From: Owenia fusiformis
Lineage: Eukaryota > Annelida > Polychaeta > Sabellida > Oweniidae
NCBI GenBank assembly: GCA_903813345.2
Contig: CAIIXF020000009.1
Coordinates: 25,086,740 to 25,150,739 of the forward strand
Direction of reading: 5' to 3'
DNA: 64,000 bases
Within the stretch, counting starts at the first letter, position 1, and each line of letters starts with the position of its first letter. Under the pieces are notes generated by a model. That model was not told the origin of the DNA and made no database searches. It saw only the letters and a program-made list of their open reading frames with translations. Positions 50,401 through 54,802 of this stretch are shown here, piece by piece. The position numbers and the translations under genes are program-made.

Positions 50401-53400
50401 ACTACAAATCCTGCCACTATTTTAACTCACTGATATTTCTGGAAGTAGATTTGAGGTTGGGACATTATGAAAAATCTATGTGGGTAAGCGACGTTTTGAT
50501 CATTTGGAATAAGATATAGTTGTCAAGCACTCACTACCAATGATAAATAACAATTGTTCATACATGTAAATGATTATATTTTCACAAAAAAACTTTTTAT
50601 GGTTTGATGATTTTTATAATAAAATGAAATTCCCAATCCAAATATTTATGTAACTGTTTTTTTTTTTATTAAATAAAATTAAGCAATGAGAATATTGTCC
50701 ATAATTTCGAAAAGTGTCATTGTTAACGACTGTTCACCAGTAGCCATTTCACTTAACAAATCTTCTTCTATAGCTCCGTCACATTTCAAAACTTCCAACA
50801 TTTCGTAACTTGGTAGTGTACGGGATGGTAACCCTAATCGACTCTGTAATTGGTCTTCCAAATAAAGCAATTGTGTTAGGTTTACATTCATCCTGCTCAC
50901 TGTACCATATTGCTCAAGAGCCTCGTCGAAAAGTGTGAGACAACCGCCTCCCATATGTGCCATTTGACCAGGTGCATCATATTCGCATCCCATACAATTT
51001 AGAGAACGCATTTCACATACCCCACCATGGACTAAATACATAAATATAATCCTTATGTATGACTCTAGTATATTCTGGACTGATATATCCTTTTCTTGGA
51101 CTGCTATATTACATGATCCGGCAGGCAAATTATCCAAACCTTCTCCCATATCATTAACATTAGGATACCAATTTGTTGACAGTGTTGACATATACCCATC
51201 TTCATAATTTATTTTGTAAATCTTGATTGTTCCCTAAAAAACGTTTATGAATAATTAGTACTGGTAATTTACTTACCATTTTTAGCATAATTTTGTTCCT
51301 TAAACATTGTTACATCCATTAGATTAATATCATAAATAAGTTGTTTTTTTTAATTTAAAAATTATAAAATGTTTACCCACATACCTATTGATGTTTTGCA
51401 TTTTTCAGAACTGGGATGTATAGTCTATCATTATTATTTAACTTTATCAAAACAAACTTTGCCCATCTTCTATATTGCATTACTTTATAATGATCCATTA
51501 ACAATTCCCTCTTTTCATTATTCATTGAAATTTCGCGTTTTGATATTGTAGATATTATGTTGGGCTGAAATTTAAAAAGAAAAATAACAGTACTCACACA
51601 TAATTTTAAAAACTTTGTAAAACACTGATTAAAAATTAAAATATTCACTTACCATTACCATGTTTTAGTTGACTTTGCGATCCTACGCTATCCATGACCA
51701 ATGTAAAGTTGTAATTCAGCTTTTATACATAGATTGCTTAACGACCGTTTCGAACTTGGTAATCGAAGTTGGGTTTATGAGTTTGATTATTCCTTTTTTA
51801 CGACTTACAGCTGTCAACCTTCTCATCAAATTGCTAGGATTGTACCGTAAGTGCGGGCTGAAGCTAGATTATAAATTCATGATAAACCATCCATCAATGT
51901 TAATGAGACATTTATTGCCCATTAACCCATGTTATTAAACTCATAGAGGCTAATACGTACCGGGTCACGTGGCTTATAAATTGACCAATCACAGCGAGGT
52001 CACGTGATTAAAATTGACCAATCAGAGCGCTTATATTTGACCTCTGCCGAACACTTCCGGGTCGCTGTGCCTATTAGACTACTGGAGTGCATGTATTTAG
52101 AGAAATAGTGATCTCCTCTCAGTTTCATAGTTAACGAGATACATCATATTTTCCATTATCCCATTTGCCTAGTCAGAGACCCGACAGTAAGGTAAATTAT
52201 TAGTAAGATATATATGATTAGAAATTATCATATTGTATTGTACTTATTATAATATTCCTGCATATATTTATTTGTTCAAAGGATGAGAAACGTGATTTGC
52301 TGTATGCATTTGGATGGGTAGATATGGTAAGCTTAAATTTAGACTGTTCTTACATGTATATCATCCTTTATTTTAAATCGTTATTAAAACATCTTTAAAT
52401 GGAATAGAAGTTGATAGTCTTTCGAAATGAGTAAACTACTGAGACGAAATATGATGCCGATCATGGTTAATTATCATAATGAGAAATCTCAGTATTCGAT
52501 CCTGTAGGTCTATGTTTTAGTTTGGCTTTTGATGAAATCATCTAAAAGGTAAATGAATACAAAACTGCTCTATTCCGGTCACGAGTACCATATTCTGAAA
52601 CCCTATGCTAGTACATGTAATTAAAGATATCGTTTTATATAATATGTTTATATATTGTTATTATTTAGATGTGGACGGATCCTCGATTGAAATGGAATGC
52701 AAGTGAATTTGGCGACGTACATAGTATTGTTGTACTAGCAGATAACGTTTGGATACCTGATATCACGATGTATAACAGGTAAGATACACATTATGCAACT
52801 AGAATTCATTTAAGTTTAAACTAGTAGCTACATGTATATGTCAGGTATAGTTCAGTAGTATAATGTTCCTGTTGGGTCTTGTTCCATTGATATCGTTTTC
52901 TTACAGCGTTTCTTTAGTCGTTTTGTCCTTTCAGTTCACATTGTCATGTTCATATCTATAGTTTCTGCCACAAAATGAAGGTGGGCCTCCTTCATAAGTT
53001 CGATAACCGGAAGTTCCATTCCGTAGGTTTTAAAAACCCCTATAATAGCTCATAGCAACTATGTTTGAATTTTTATTTTGTCGAATTACAATAGATAGGA
53101 CTTTTATGACAAGTTTGATAATTTTTTAAATCATAAGCAGGATTTTACACGGGATAAGAGGAGGCTGTCAAACTTTTGAGGCGGAGTGTATGCACAACTG
53201 TGAATGCTGCTCATACTTTTTTTTATAAATAAATCTTTATTTTCACATATTATTTTTACAGGTTATTAATGTTGTTTACTGTAGAAGGAGAGAGAGAGAA
53301 AGGAAGATTGATGATTTTTGTCACTTTGTATAAATTGATGATATTAACGCAAGAGTCTGCTACAGATATTCCATAGTGTCTCGTGTTGTTCCATTTTGTT

Positions 53401-54802
53401 GTTTTTCTTCGCTATGTATTTTTCTTCTTCTTTTTGACTCTGGAGGTATATTTTAAAAGGACCTAGTTCTGGTCTTTTGTCTCCTAATTTTCTTAAGTAT
53501 ATGAAATGTTTCATATGGATCAGTAGCTTATTTTGTTGTCTTTTTTCTCTACTGTATCCAAAAATAATGTCTTTATTTTCTGGTATGTTTTCACCTTCAT
53601 TGGTGAAGAATGCTGCTCATACTTGGCTATTTGTTTTGCAGCCTTAATACTAACAGCTTCTATGACGATGCTGATGCTAGGGTGTTCCTGAACGACACGG
53701 GTGTTGTAGCATATTATCCAGGCGTATACTTCAGCACGTCATGTGTAATAGATGTTACGTATTTCCCATTTGATGAACAAATATGTTCTTTTGATGTTGC
53801 ATCTAAGGCATATGACACAAGTATAATCGACCTTGTGTCTGAACCGTTTGCAAAGGCCGCCGACTTGGAGAATTATCACGAAAATCATGAATGGCATATC
53901 ACCGAAATGTGGGTTGTTAATCGAAACACCACATATATCGATCATAGTACAAAGAAACTTAAAAATGTTCTGGTGACGAAACTACATATGAAGAGACAAC
54001 CTATGTACTACTCAGTAAATGTAATGTTGCCGTGCATACTCTTCAGCCTGCTAAGCGTCGCTGTGTTCTTTCTTCCTGTTGAATCAGGCGAAAAGATATC
54101 ACTTGGTATCGCACTTGTTCTGTCCTGCTTGGTTTTTCTCCTAATGGTGGTTGACATGATACCCCCAAGATCAGATAAAATACCACTCTTAGGTGTGTAA
54201 TTTTCATTTTCAATCAATACCCGTTATATTTTCACATAAGTACATGCATTACAGAACGCAAATAATTTATACATTCTAAATTCACCCAAAGATACTTACC
54301 ATGTGCTTTCAAAGCTGTCAATGTTAAGTTACTTACATGTTATGTTACATGTGCTTTTTCTTGTTTTTTATTGACTCTATATGCATACCTCATACTTTAT
54401 ATGTAACATGGTTGAATTTTTGCTTATATTTATTCTTTTATTGCCTTCATTCTAGGTGTATATCTGACCACAATGTTGGGGCTTACAACATCCTGTGTAC
54501 TGTGCACGACATGGATACTAACAATGCATCTGAATATGCATACCCCATCCCGATGGATGCTAAACATAACAAACTGTATCGCAAAGATTGTTTGTATGAA
54601 ACGAAAACCACCGCAAGATAAATCAGTCATACGTAACATGGACTTTGGAAATCGAATATTATATGAATGGCAGTTTATGTCCAATGTATTTGAACGATTT
54701 TTACTTATTTTTTTCTTTCTCGTGTTTTCCATCTCGACGGTTACTTTACTCTATATAATTCCAAATAAGGAACTAAAAGTACAGATTAATACATTATACT
54801 AA
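29475..54802 (+). CDS. Nicotinic acetylcholine receptor-like Cys-loop channel subunit (gene 1), six exons, split by a Polinton
   Basis: Exons 29475-29550, 33104-33255, 52282-52326, 52669-52778, 53642-54192 and 54456-54802, with phases 1,0,0,2,1, give 427 codons with stop. Exon 1 is a signal peptide (residues 1-25). The extracellular domain has loop D (MWTDPRLKWN), loop A (WIPDITMYN) and a 13-residue Cys loop CVIDVTYFPFDEQIC (C162-C176). Three pore helices follow, TM2 beginning GEKISLG (a Glu near the cation-selectivity position), then a short TM3-TM4 loop and TM4. These are subunits of pentameric plasma-membrane channels. Loop B reads SKAY where binders have SWTY, and loop C has no adjacent Cys pair, so acetylcholine binding is doubtful. 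The Polinton lies in intron 2, between two sound splice sites. The M3-M4 loop is much shorter than in muscle subunits. Confidence 0.9.
29907..31310. mobile_element. 1.4-kb non-autonomous element with GC-rich palindromic ends, in receptor gene 1 intron 1
   Basis: Outer inverted repeat GCCTTGGTCACATAGGC at the left and GCCTATGTGACCCAGGC at the right. Just inside each end are 200-280 bp very rich in CGGCGCCCGGCCGATGA-type words and their complements, which can fold into nested hairpins in an otherwise AT-rich region. I see no transposase ORF. The flanks (ATTAAT / ATTATG) give no exact target duplication. Confidence 0.65.
31752..32060 (+). CDS. Possible acidic low-complexity ORF (102 residues)
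   Basis: Open frame of Asp/Glu/Val/Asn-rich sequence (for example NVNVGANVNVENDVVDDES), ending in a small mixed segment MSEEQVIDKLKL. It may be a remnant of transposon-derived coding sequence, because the next ORF 230 bp away on the other strand has a SAP-like domain. Low complexity makes it easy to stay open by chance. The listed start is not an ATG; the first ATG lies further in. Confidence 0.25.
   Translation: MCKRRERLGLTRMKMKDRDMGGTGTDVNDSVPEEREDDSVKLDEGKDACVIDSEDENVNVGANVNVENDVVDDESEDEGFESECDMSEEQVIDKLKLIMKNT
32294..32671 (-). CDS. SAP-domain fragment, probably first exon of a transposon-derived gene
   Basis: ATG at 32671. Residues about 9-40 (SWKVEDLKRWLGERKVTC then SGYNKPELVRIAEAV) match the helix-extended-helix pattern of SAP DNA-binding motifs. 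The following stretch, with DFPPFGLIDIFNYLSQST, resembles the first-exon part of SAP/SWIM/YqaJ-type transposon proteins common in invertebrate genomes (from memory, not searched). The frame runs into a repeat rich in TTTGTCCAG words (32220-32330), where it loses sense. It sits in intron 1 of receptor gene 1 on the opposite strand. Likely a truncated mobile-element relic. Confidence 0.45.
   Translation of the reverse strand: MNRQENFLSWKVEDLKRWLGERKVTCSGYNKPELVRIAEAVSKLDLPQNPDLQSAVPGNRSSLDHLRRLGFREDPLRLNFTQQFQDFPPFGLIDIFNYLSQSTAIYDSSVENKHFWCLDKFVKLL
33391..33396 (+). repeat. Target site duplication, left (GGAGTG)
   Basis: GGAGTG immediately precedes the left terminal inverted repeat and is repeated exactly at 52084-52089. 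A 6-bp duplication is the standard for Polinton integrase. Confidence 0.95.
33397..33748 (+). repeat. Polinton left terminal inverted repeat (352 bp)
   Basis: It starts AGTAGTCTAATAGGCACAGC and matches the inverted right end base for base for 339 bp. The first mismatch is at 33736 (CGGCCG against CGGTCG), and similarity ends near AAGCAGTC. Open frames inside it are mirror images in the two TIRs and are not genes. Confidence 0.95.
33456..33517 (+). promoter_or_regulatory. Duplicated ATTGG/CACGTG module in the left TIR
   Basis: Two direct copies (33456-33482 and 33489-33517) of TGATTGGTCAATTT followed by CACGTGACC. ATTGG is an inverted CCAAT box (NF-Y type) and CACGTG is an E-box. The module lies about 240-300 bp upstream of the TATA-like box that serves the first gene. 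The same module occurs mirrored in the right TIR at 51963-52024. Confidence 0.5.
33753..33762 (+). promoter_or_regulatory. TATA box for the left-end gene
   Basis: TATATATAAA lies just inside the left TIR, about 48 bp before the start codon at 33810. An equivalent TATAAAAG stands inside the right TIR. Confidence 0.6.
33810..34568 (+). CDS. Polinton left-end gene, unknown 208-residue protein, two exons
   Basis: Exons 33810-34203 and 34336-34568, with intron GTAAGG...AAG of 132 bp and a phase-1 join. The unspliced frame would stop six codons past the donor. I do not recognise the family. It is soluble, mixed alpha/beta in composition, with no signal peptide; the second half ends in a small Cys/His region (CIITGHAEK then DNCNECGYFE) that could bind a metal. 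It is the first gene from the left TIR and has its own TATA box, the position early or regulatory genes often hold in such viruses. Function is open. Confidence 0.75.
34736..35116 (+). CDS. Polinton small type I membrane glycoprotein, two exons (96 residues)
   Basis: Exons 34736-34937 and 35028-35116 (intron GTAAGT...TTTTAG, phase 1). The start is the ATG at 34736; an upstream in-frame TTG is not needed. Residues 1-17 (MIGQLLSLSAITACCIC) are a signal peptide. A short ectodomain of about 40 residues holds three N-glycosylation sequons close together (NVT, NET, NVT). A single membrane span starts near residue 53 (ALSFTGGVLTFVII), continues over the splice junction, and is followed by a basic tail (RMITRSKLPIVKDERQR). 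It would sit in the secretory pathway or plasma membrane with its tail in the cytoplasm. Its job (envelope, host-membrane or signalling function) is unknown. Both junctions preserve the membrane-plus-basic-tail design, which supports the splice model. Confidence 0.7.
35386..36069 (-). CDS. Double CHHC zinc-finger protein, GTSF1/Asterix-like (103 residues, three exons)
   Basis: Exons 36069-35917, 35714-35641 and 35470-35386; phases 0 and 2 agree and the spliced length is 104 codons with stop. Finger 1 (residues 4-24): C4, H10, H20, C24 in CTLDNKHWVKPTR...HIIKC, followed by KRNYP. Finger 2 (residues 36-56): C36 and H42 in CHFNYSH, then H52 and C56 across the first splice site (HEREC). Both have the C-x5-H-x9-H-x3-C spacing of U11-48K/GTSF1 fingers, and two in tandem near the N-terminus with a short acidic or polar tail is the GTSF1 layout. 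GTSF1 proteins bind RNA and are essential cofactors of Piwi slicing and silencing in germ cells. Whether this protein blocks, mimics or recruits that machinery is inference. It lies between two rightward genes and the repeat region, on the opposite strand. Confidence 0.8.
36181..37404 (+). repeat. Six 22-bp direct repeats upstream of PolB (iteron-like)
   Basis: GTTTATTGATATTTATGAGT with one or two changes occurs at 36181, 36354, 36528, 36620, 37290 and 37383, usually followed by TTTTATATG or TTATNTATGAG. Spacing is about 90 or 170 bp. The zone 35.1-37.8 kb contains no supported gene other than the CHHC protein. Function (replication, enhancer or simple repeat growth) is unknown. Confidence 0.7.
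36443..37622 (+). repeat. Duplicated polymerase leader/upstream region
   Basis: Two blocks occur twice. Block 1, beginning CAGAAACAATAATAATCAGA (about 270 bp), is at 36443-36706 and 37196-37470. Block 2, beginning TATATTCAATTTGTGTAGTA and ending in the leader TCTACTCTAATACTG|GTAAGT (about 140 bp), is at 37062-37195 and 37478-37617. In the first copy the blocks are separated by about 350 bp of unique sequence, in the second by a few bases. The polymerase 5' leader exon and its donor therefore exist in duplicate. Confidence 0.75.
37598..37818 (+). other. 5' leader intron of the polymerase gene
   Basis: Donor GTAAGT at 37598 after the leader TACTCTAATACTG and acceptor TTTACTAG ending at 37818, five bases before the polymerase ATG at 37824. 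The same donor sequence at 37176 could serve as an alternative leader. Confidence 0.5.
37824..42649 (+). CDS. polB: Protein-primed family B DNA polymerase (Polinton PolB), 1,533 residues, two coding exons
   Basis: Exon 37824-38010, intron of 224 bp (GTTAGG...TTTAG), exon 38235-42649, phase 1. Exon 1 gives a small zinc-binding segment (CIVCGKTIDNC...CVDC). Residues about 267-373 carry D-x-x-C (NDYTC) and GHYDAV, an OTU-protease-like pair. A Cys-rich region follows (about 390-510). Exonuclease motifs: YDFES (about 520), HNAKGYDSYF (about 659) and YCKQDVRIL (about 788). A GCFWHSCPKC nuclease-like motif precedes the polymerase palm, which has DFTSLYPS (motif A, about 1096), KISLNSLWGKFG (B, about 1295) and YYDTDS (C, about 1394). 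The enzyme replicates linear element DNA from a protein primer with 3'-5' proofreading. Catalytic residues look intact, and the unspliced ORF would lack exon 1. Confidence 0.95.
42650..43154. repeat. Spacer between convergent Polinton gene blocks with an (AC)n microsatellite
   Basis: The rightward polymerase and the leftward late block meet here. Impure (AC)n/(CA)n lies at about 42761-42808. No gene is supported. The stretch probably holds both 3' ends. Confidence 0.6.
43155..43598 (-). CDS. Polinton accessory protein, 147 residues, N-terminal IPYDKY motif and basic C-terminus
   Basis: ATG at 43598 overlaps the stop of the preceding ORF as ATGA. The N-terminus MIKSVLIPYDKYIRLE resembles a short conserved block I associate with Polinton proteins encoded beside the ATPase; this is memory only. 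The middle is Asn/Ser/Asp-rich and likely disordered. The C-terminus is strongly basic (RTRKRPRKNKAKW), suitable for DNA binding or nuclear import, as in viral core or packaging accessory proteins. Its dependence on the upstream frame suggests coupled translation or a shared transcript. Confidence 0.7.
   Translation of the reverse strand: MIKSVLIPYDKYIRLENSTRKTDVGENNTTDHPQSNTNKMVGDTHKQVSSNMKQVDSHNDDTSTLSLENKVVVPSNANLKATISSNQNDELGLSTSNNDDDAIGMSMYTDKKPRLIYKRNATSFKVPGILDRTRKRPRKNKAKWLTF
43595..43918 (-). CDS. Polinton conserved small helical basic protein (107 residues)
   Basis: It runs from ATG at 43918 to TGA at 43595. The sequence is Lys/Leu-rich and probably helical, with LGEIVLNVLHGSLPITNFY followed by KQKLKRHKQVLQHIATKSKS. 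That LN.L.G..P....Y...L..HK..L...A.K pattern is the one I recall from small proteins next to the packaging ATPase in many Polintons, function unassigned. The 43.16-44.66 kb trio (ATPase, this ORF, IPYDKY protein) reads in one direction with 59-bp and -4-bp spacings, which suggests a single transcription unit. Confidence 0.7.
   Translation of the reverse strand: MSALIKRNKNFLKFLLTSTLQQMKVLLSSITETQLQVLGEIVLNVLHGSLPITNFYKQKLKRHKQVLQHIATKSKSRKFRKDLIKRNTSVLGILIKSIHNFIQKLKS
43978..44661 (-). CDS. FtsK/HerA-type genome-packaging ATPase (227 residues)
   Basis: The first ATG is at 44661; the frame is open further upstream but without an ATG. Walker A IVGASQSGKSN (residues 20-30), Walker B TFLVLDDLM (about 98-106) and a following sensor-like region with VLFLTQNI match the A32/FtsK-like packaging ATPases of Polintons, adenovirus-like and giant DNA viruses. 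It would drive DNA into preformed capsids. Length is normal for the family and no break is visible. It lies about 640 bp after the protease gene. Confidence 0.9.
   Translation of the reverse strand: MFKVMTHSLISFNSPTAITIVGASQSGKSNMCFKILKHRDILFPNTKNSPTRILFCYSTWQSLYHDMELQFKNDIVFHEGLVDEEEILNFTKDISIPTFLVLDDLMASVCQSREAAKIFTQLCHHRNMNVLFLTQNILCQGPSARNISLNTQYFIIFKANRDKRQLKCLAGQIYPDKTKYFMESYLDATSERYGYIVVDMSPDGVDEYRLRTHIFPDEDLIIYKPKS
44662..45303. other. Spacer inside the late block, no gene seen
   Basis: The longest gap in the leftward capsid/packaging block. I find no convincing frame on either strand. It may hold the protease mRNA 3' end and the ATPase promoter. Confidence 0.45.
45304..45834 (-). 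CDS. Adenain-like (ULP1/C5 fold) cysteine protease, 176 residues
   Basis: The catalytic tetrad is visible in order: His53 in PGLHWVLLVF, Asp73 in VYFDSLGSHP, Gln103 in SRLQDDES and Cys110 in TICGQYVL. Spacing and length resemble adenovirus maturation protease. In Polintons this enzyme is thought to process capsid precursors. The ATG shares a base with the capsid stop (TAATG at 45838-45834), so it likely follows the major capsid on the same transcript. The tail has additional Cys (CQTC near the C-terminus). Confidence 0.92.
   Translation of the reverse strand: MNSIQLRHILESTSYLKNAYLRVCAKDELPRFSPRKLAVYIVNTAKHDHPGLHWVLLVFKIDTLGQKTCVYFDSLGSHPRMYGLLEFIQNNSDTFIYNNSRLQDDESTICGQYVLVVIDRYIRRNDSLLGILNDYNIEDTSYNDLITLNYFKTHFSTKCKVTYVECQTCVKPQFQT
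45834..47162 (-). CDS. Double jelly-roll major capsid protein (442 residues)
   Basis: The start is the ATG at 47162 (MDNITM); the frame upstream opens only with a TTG. Hallmarks of Polinton capsids include the N-terminal FRPINLSDGNPITFDI strand pair, the middle NVNIQVKLTPSPAAFNLTA, and the second-barrel signature FLGKVPQTIYIIMV with YYFQHFNLDYLDVLVDG. It would form trimeric pseudohexameric capsomers as in adenovirus-like and PRD1-lineage virions. The frame is intact. The start overlaps the preceding ORF by 8 bases (ATGGATAA) and the stop overlaps the protease start. Confidence 0.93.
   Translation of the reverse strand: MDNITMTSSEEVVNEQFMIFETRDTDVSTKQLKYVNFRPINLSDGNPITFDITNNGDCYLDLSKTRLFVKAKITLPDGGPLPLDPNDPAASAPKVTCANLWLHSLFSQVDVQMQQKSISTSGPYYPYKSYIQTLLNSPASDMQGYLSSQMFFKDEASLGNDHNGFDSKNNGFLRRMAHTIESLEVEMAGPLHADIFKIEKYMLNNVNIQVKLTPSPAAFNLTAHDNDVAYKVKIMDAFLRIAKIEPTPGVLEGHAKMLKTNTAKYSYISREMKSLSVATGNRNFQIDNLFLGKVPQTIYIIMVTAKSQMGVYDSNPYYFQHFNLDYLDVLVDGLSVSNPVTLDYRTGGLMNKYIACYNNLFPQFNDQEQNAYISRDEFANGTTILRFDVNNIGSTQVNSINKSGNLSINGHFQKPLQQAINILILAEFPKVIQIDEARNVIT
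47155..47523 (-). CDS. Small strongly basic Polinton protein (122 residues)
   Basis: It runs from ATG at 47523 to a stop at 47155. Lys/Arg make up about a quarter of the residues, with clusters such as KSKKMMHKVKGKK, RARLRMRR and KKKPVKRKVKG. It lacks hydrophobic segments. The place between penton and major capsid, together with the charge, suggests a DNA-condensing core or capsid-lining protein, comparable in role to adenovirus core proteins. That is inference, and I see no diagnostic motif. Its last eight bases contain the capsid start codon. Confidence 0.65.
   Translation of the reverse strand: MDKWQNVFSKSKKMMHKVKGKKMHYVSLKSDGAYQTGRGPTVTMISPSEASVQRARLRMRRDNISNKGSERDTIKSNASQIKTTRTKGIKGSNNISKKKPVKRKVKGLDIGTIFDKKQRKNG
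47551..47976 (-). CDS. Penton-like minor capsid protein, single jelly-roll (141 residues)
   Basis: ATG at 47976. The pattern is that of Polinton minor capsid proteins: an N-terminal SSDDSLIYYADNTQSKFTSK strand, LPNYKTFKKLENWTCGLTEI, a central IYIYCNIVGESLVG strand, YYLDLGLNNFNEISFTL, and a closing strand containing LHFKKR. It would occupy the capsid vertices. It heads the leftward virion-gene run, with only 27 bp to the basic protein. Confidence 0.88.
   Translation of the reverse strand: MSLKQTYAHLSSDDSLIYYADNTQSKFTSKLPNYKTFKKLENWTCGLTEICLGKHVNKGLIYIYCNIVGESLVGPTSRTILRTISSSKTYCQFKNIYYLDLGLNNFNEISFTLTYKDGSPVEFTSNTPTSCLLHFKKRLHI
48046..48117 (+). tRNA. tRNA-Pro (anticodon TGG) inside the Polinton
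   Basis: A complete cloverleaf reads: acceptor GGTCCGT with ACGGACT (one G-T pair at the top), D arm with TGGTCTATAGGTATGA, anticodon stem CTCGC/GTGAG around loop TTTGGGT (anticodon TGG at 48078-48080), T arm TCGGG/CCCGG around TTCGAAT, and discriminator C. The B box GGTTCGAATCC is perfect; the A box TGGTCTATAGG is slightly off consensus. A TTTT pol III stop follows at about 48122. It is transcribed opposite to the penton and integrase genes on either side. The stem shows compensated pairing, so it looks functional rather than a decayed SINE head. Confidence 0.9.
48161..49315 (-). CDS. Retroviral-type (RVE) integrase with C-terminal chromodomain (384 residues)
   Basis: ATG at 49315. The core has D81 in YMMEADLIDY, D145 in FRFDMGREF and E179 in SNFIERAIKT, a D,D33E arrangement like Polinton and retroviral integrases. 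The C-terminal segment (about 340-384: IDHILKYKGR...LALVKWRFWPKSFNSWV) is a chromodomain, which can steer insertion to modified histones. The enzyme would make the 6-bp target duplication seen here. The frame is intact and length is as expected. There is a 43-bp gap to the tRNA gene. Confidence 0.95.
   Translation of the reverse strand: MDENVRGYLSTLYNDPTFKGSFTSPSKFHKSIKELRNDITLKMVKDYLNSVEAYTMYKPIRKMFKRSSVETLGIHYMMEADLIDYSKLKSDNDGYGYVLLTIDVFSKLVHAKLLKTKTAKETFLGIKSVLDDLGEARLPTIFRFDMGREFKNNILKVYLESLGITQIFSLNEKKSNFIERAIKTISNRVHRYMIAKQTNRYVDVLMDIVDGYNNTFHRTIGRTPSSVNEATQYEVMHEQLMRQERRQRTKNVIIKKENTGKKQKSKARFKFKVDDLVRISTLRHPFQKEYHARWTGEIFKIKSKYIRDGIPVYKLMDYNDDDIKGTFYNEELNRVTTRPDQLFQIDHILKYKGRLPNKRLALVKWRFWPKSFNSWVNVKDIAKI
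49600..50320 (-). CDS. Possible small spliced secreted/membrane ORF(s), structure uncertain
   Basis: An ATG at 50320 opens a signal-peptide-like exon (MEMYIKLFIALCMLTC...) with a donor GTAATT at 50205. Further down the strand, sequence after an acceptor at 50025 encodes a hydrophobic stretch (DYIASFILGTLSFV) with donor GTAAGT at 49957. After an acceptor near 49753 is a segment reading TSTYQWRRNENKTGGP. The phases of these pieces do not join cleanly, so exon limits are unsure. The design (signal peptide, short ectodomain, membrane span, basic tail) would parallel the small glycoprotein at the left end. Treat as a hypothesis. Confidence 0.3.
50679..51661 (-). CDS. Polinton right-end gene, unknown, exons interrupted by an in-frame TAG
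   Basis: Exons: 51661-51653 (three codons), 51564-51385 and 51233-50679, with introns GTAAGT...TTTCAG and GTATGT...TTTTTAG. Exon 2 stays open until its very last codon, a TAG (51387-51385) abutting the donor. Exon 3 is open from its acceptor, 14 codons before the first internal ATG (51191), and continues for 170 further residues. Two readings: a 62-residue protein plus a separate 170-residue one, or one gene of about 246 residues with a nonsense codon at the exon edge. The C-terminal part has a Cys/Gly cluster (CEMRSLNCMGCEYD and HMGGGC) that may bind metal. The family is not recognised. AATAAA follows the stop. Position and TATA box mirror the left-end gene. Confidence 0.6.
51720..51727 (-). 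promoter_or_regulatory. TATA box for the right-end gene
   Basis: TATAAAAG on the minus strand, immediately inside the right TIR and about 60 bp before the ATG at 51661. The arrangement mirrors the left end although the sequences beyond the TIR differ. Confidence 0.55.
51732..52083 (-). repeat. Polinton right terminal inverted repeat (352 bp)
   Basis: Reverse complement of the left TIR, ending GCCTATTAGACTACT. Arm length is the same as on the left. Confidence 0.95.
51963..52024 (-). promoter_or_regulatory. Duplicated ATTGG/CACGTG module in the right TIR
   Basis: Mirror copy of the left-TIR module, oriented toward the right-end gene. Confidence 0.5.
52084..52089 (+). repeat. Target site duplication, right (GGAGTG)
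   Basis: Exact copy of 33391-33396, immediately after the right terminal inverted repeat. Confidence 0.95.

Larger units (their letters stand above)
33397..52083. mobile_element. Complete Polinton/Maverick (virus-like self-synthesising transposon), 18,687 bp
   Basis: Bounded by 352-bp terminal inverted repeats beginning AGTAGTCTAATAGGC and by a perfect 6-bp target duplication GGAGTG, both typical of Polintons. It carries the diagnostic set: protein-primed PolB, chromodomain RVE integrase, adenain-like protease, packaging ATPase, major capsid and penton. The left third and the polymerase read rightward apart from one minus-strand gene; the whole virion and integrase block reads leftward. Additional cargo: a CHHC-finger protein, a small membrane glycoprotein, two or three unknown end genes and a tRNA-Pro gene. 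All core ORFs are uninterrupted and the outer 339 bp of the TIRs agree by eye, so the copy is young and possibly functional. The only possible lesion seen is an in-frame TAG at an exon end in the right-end gene. Confidence 0.97.
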
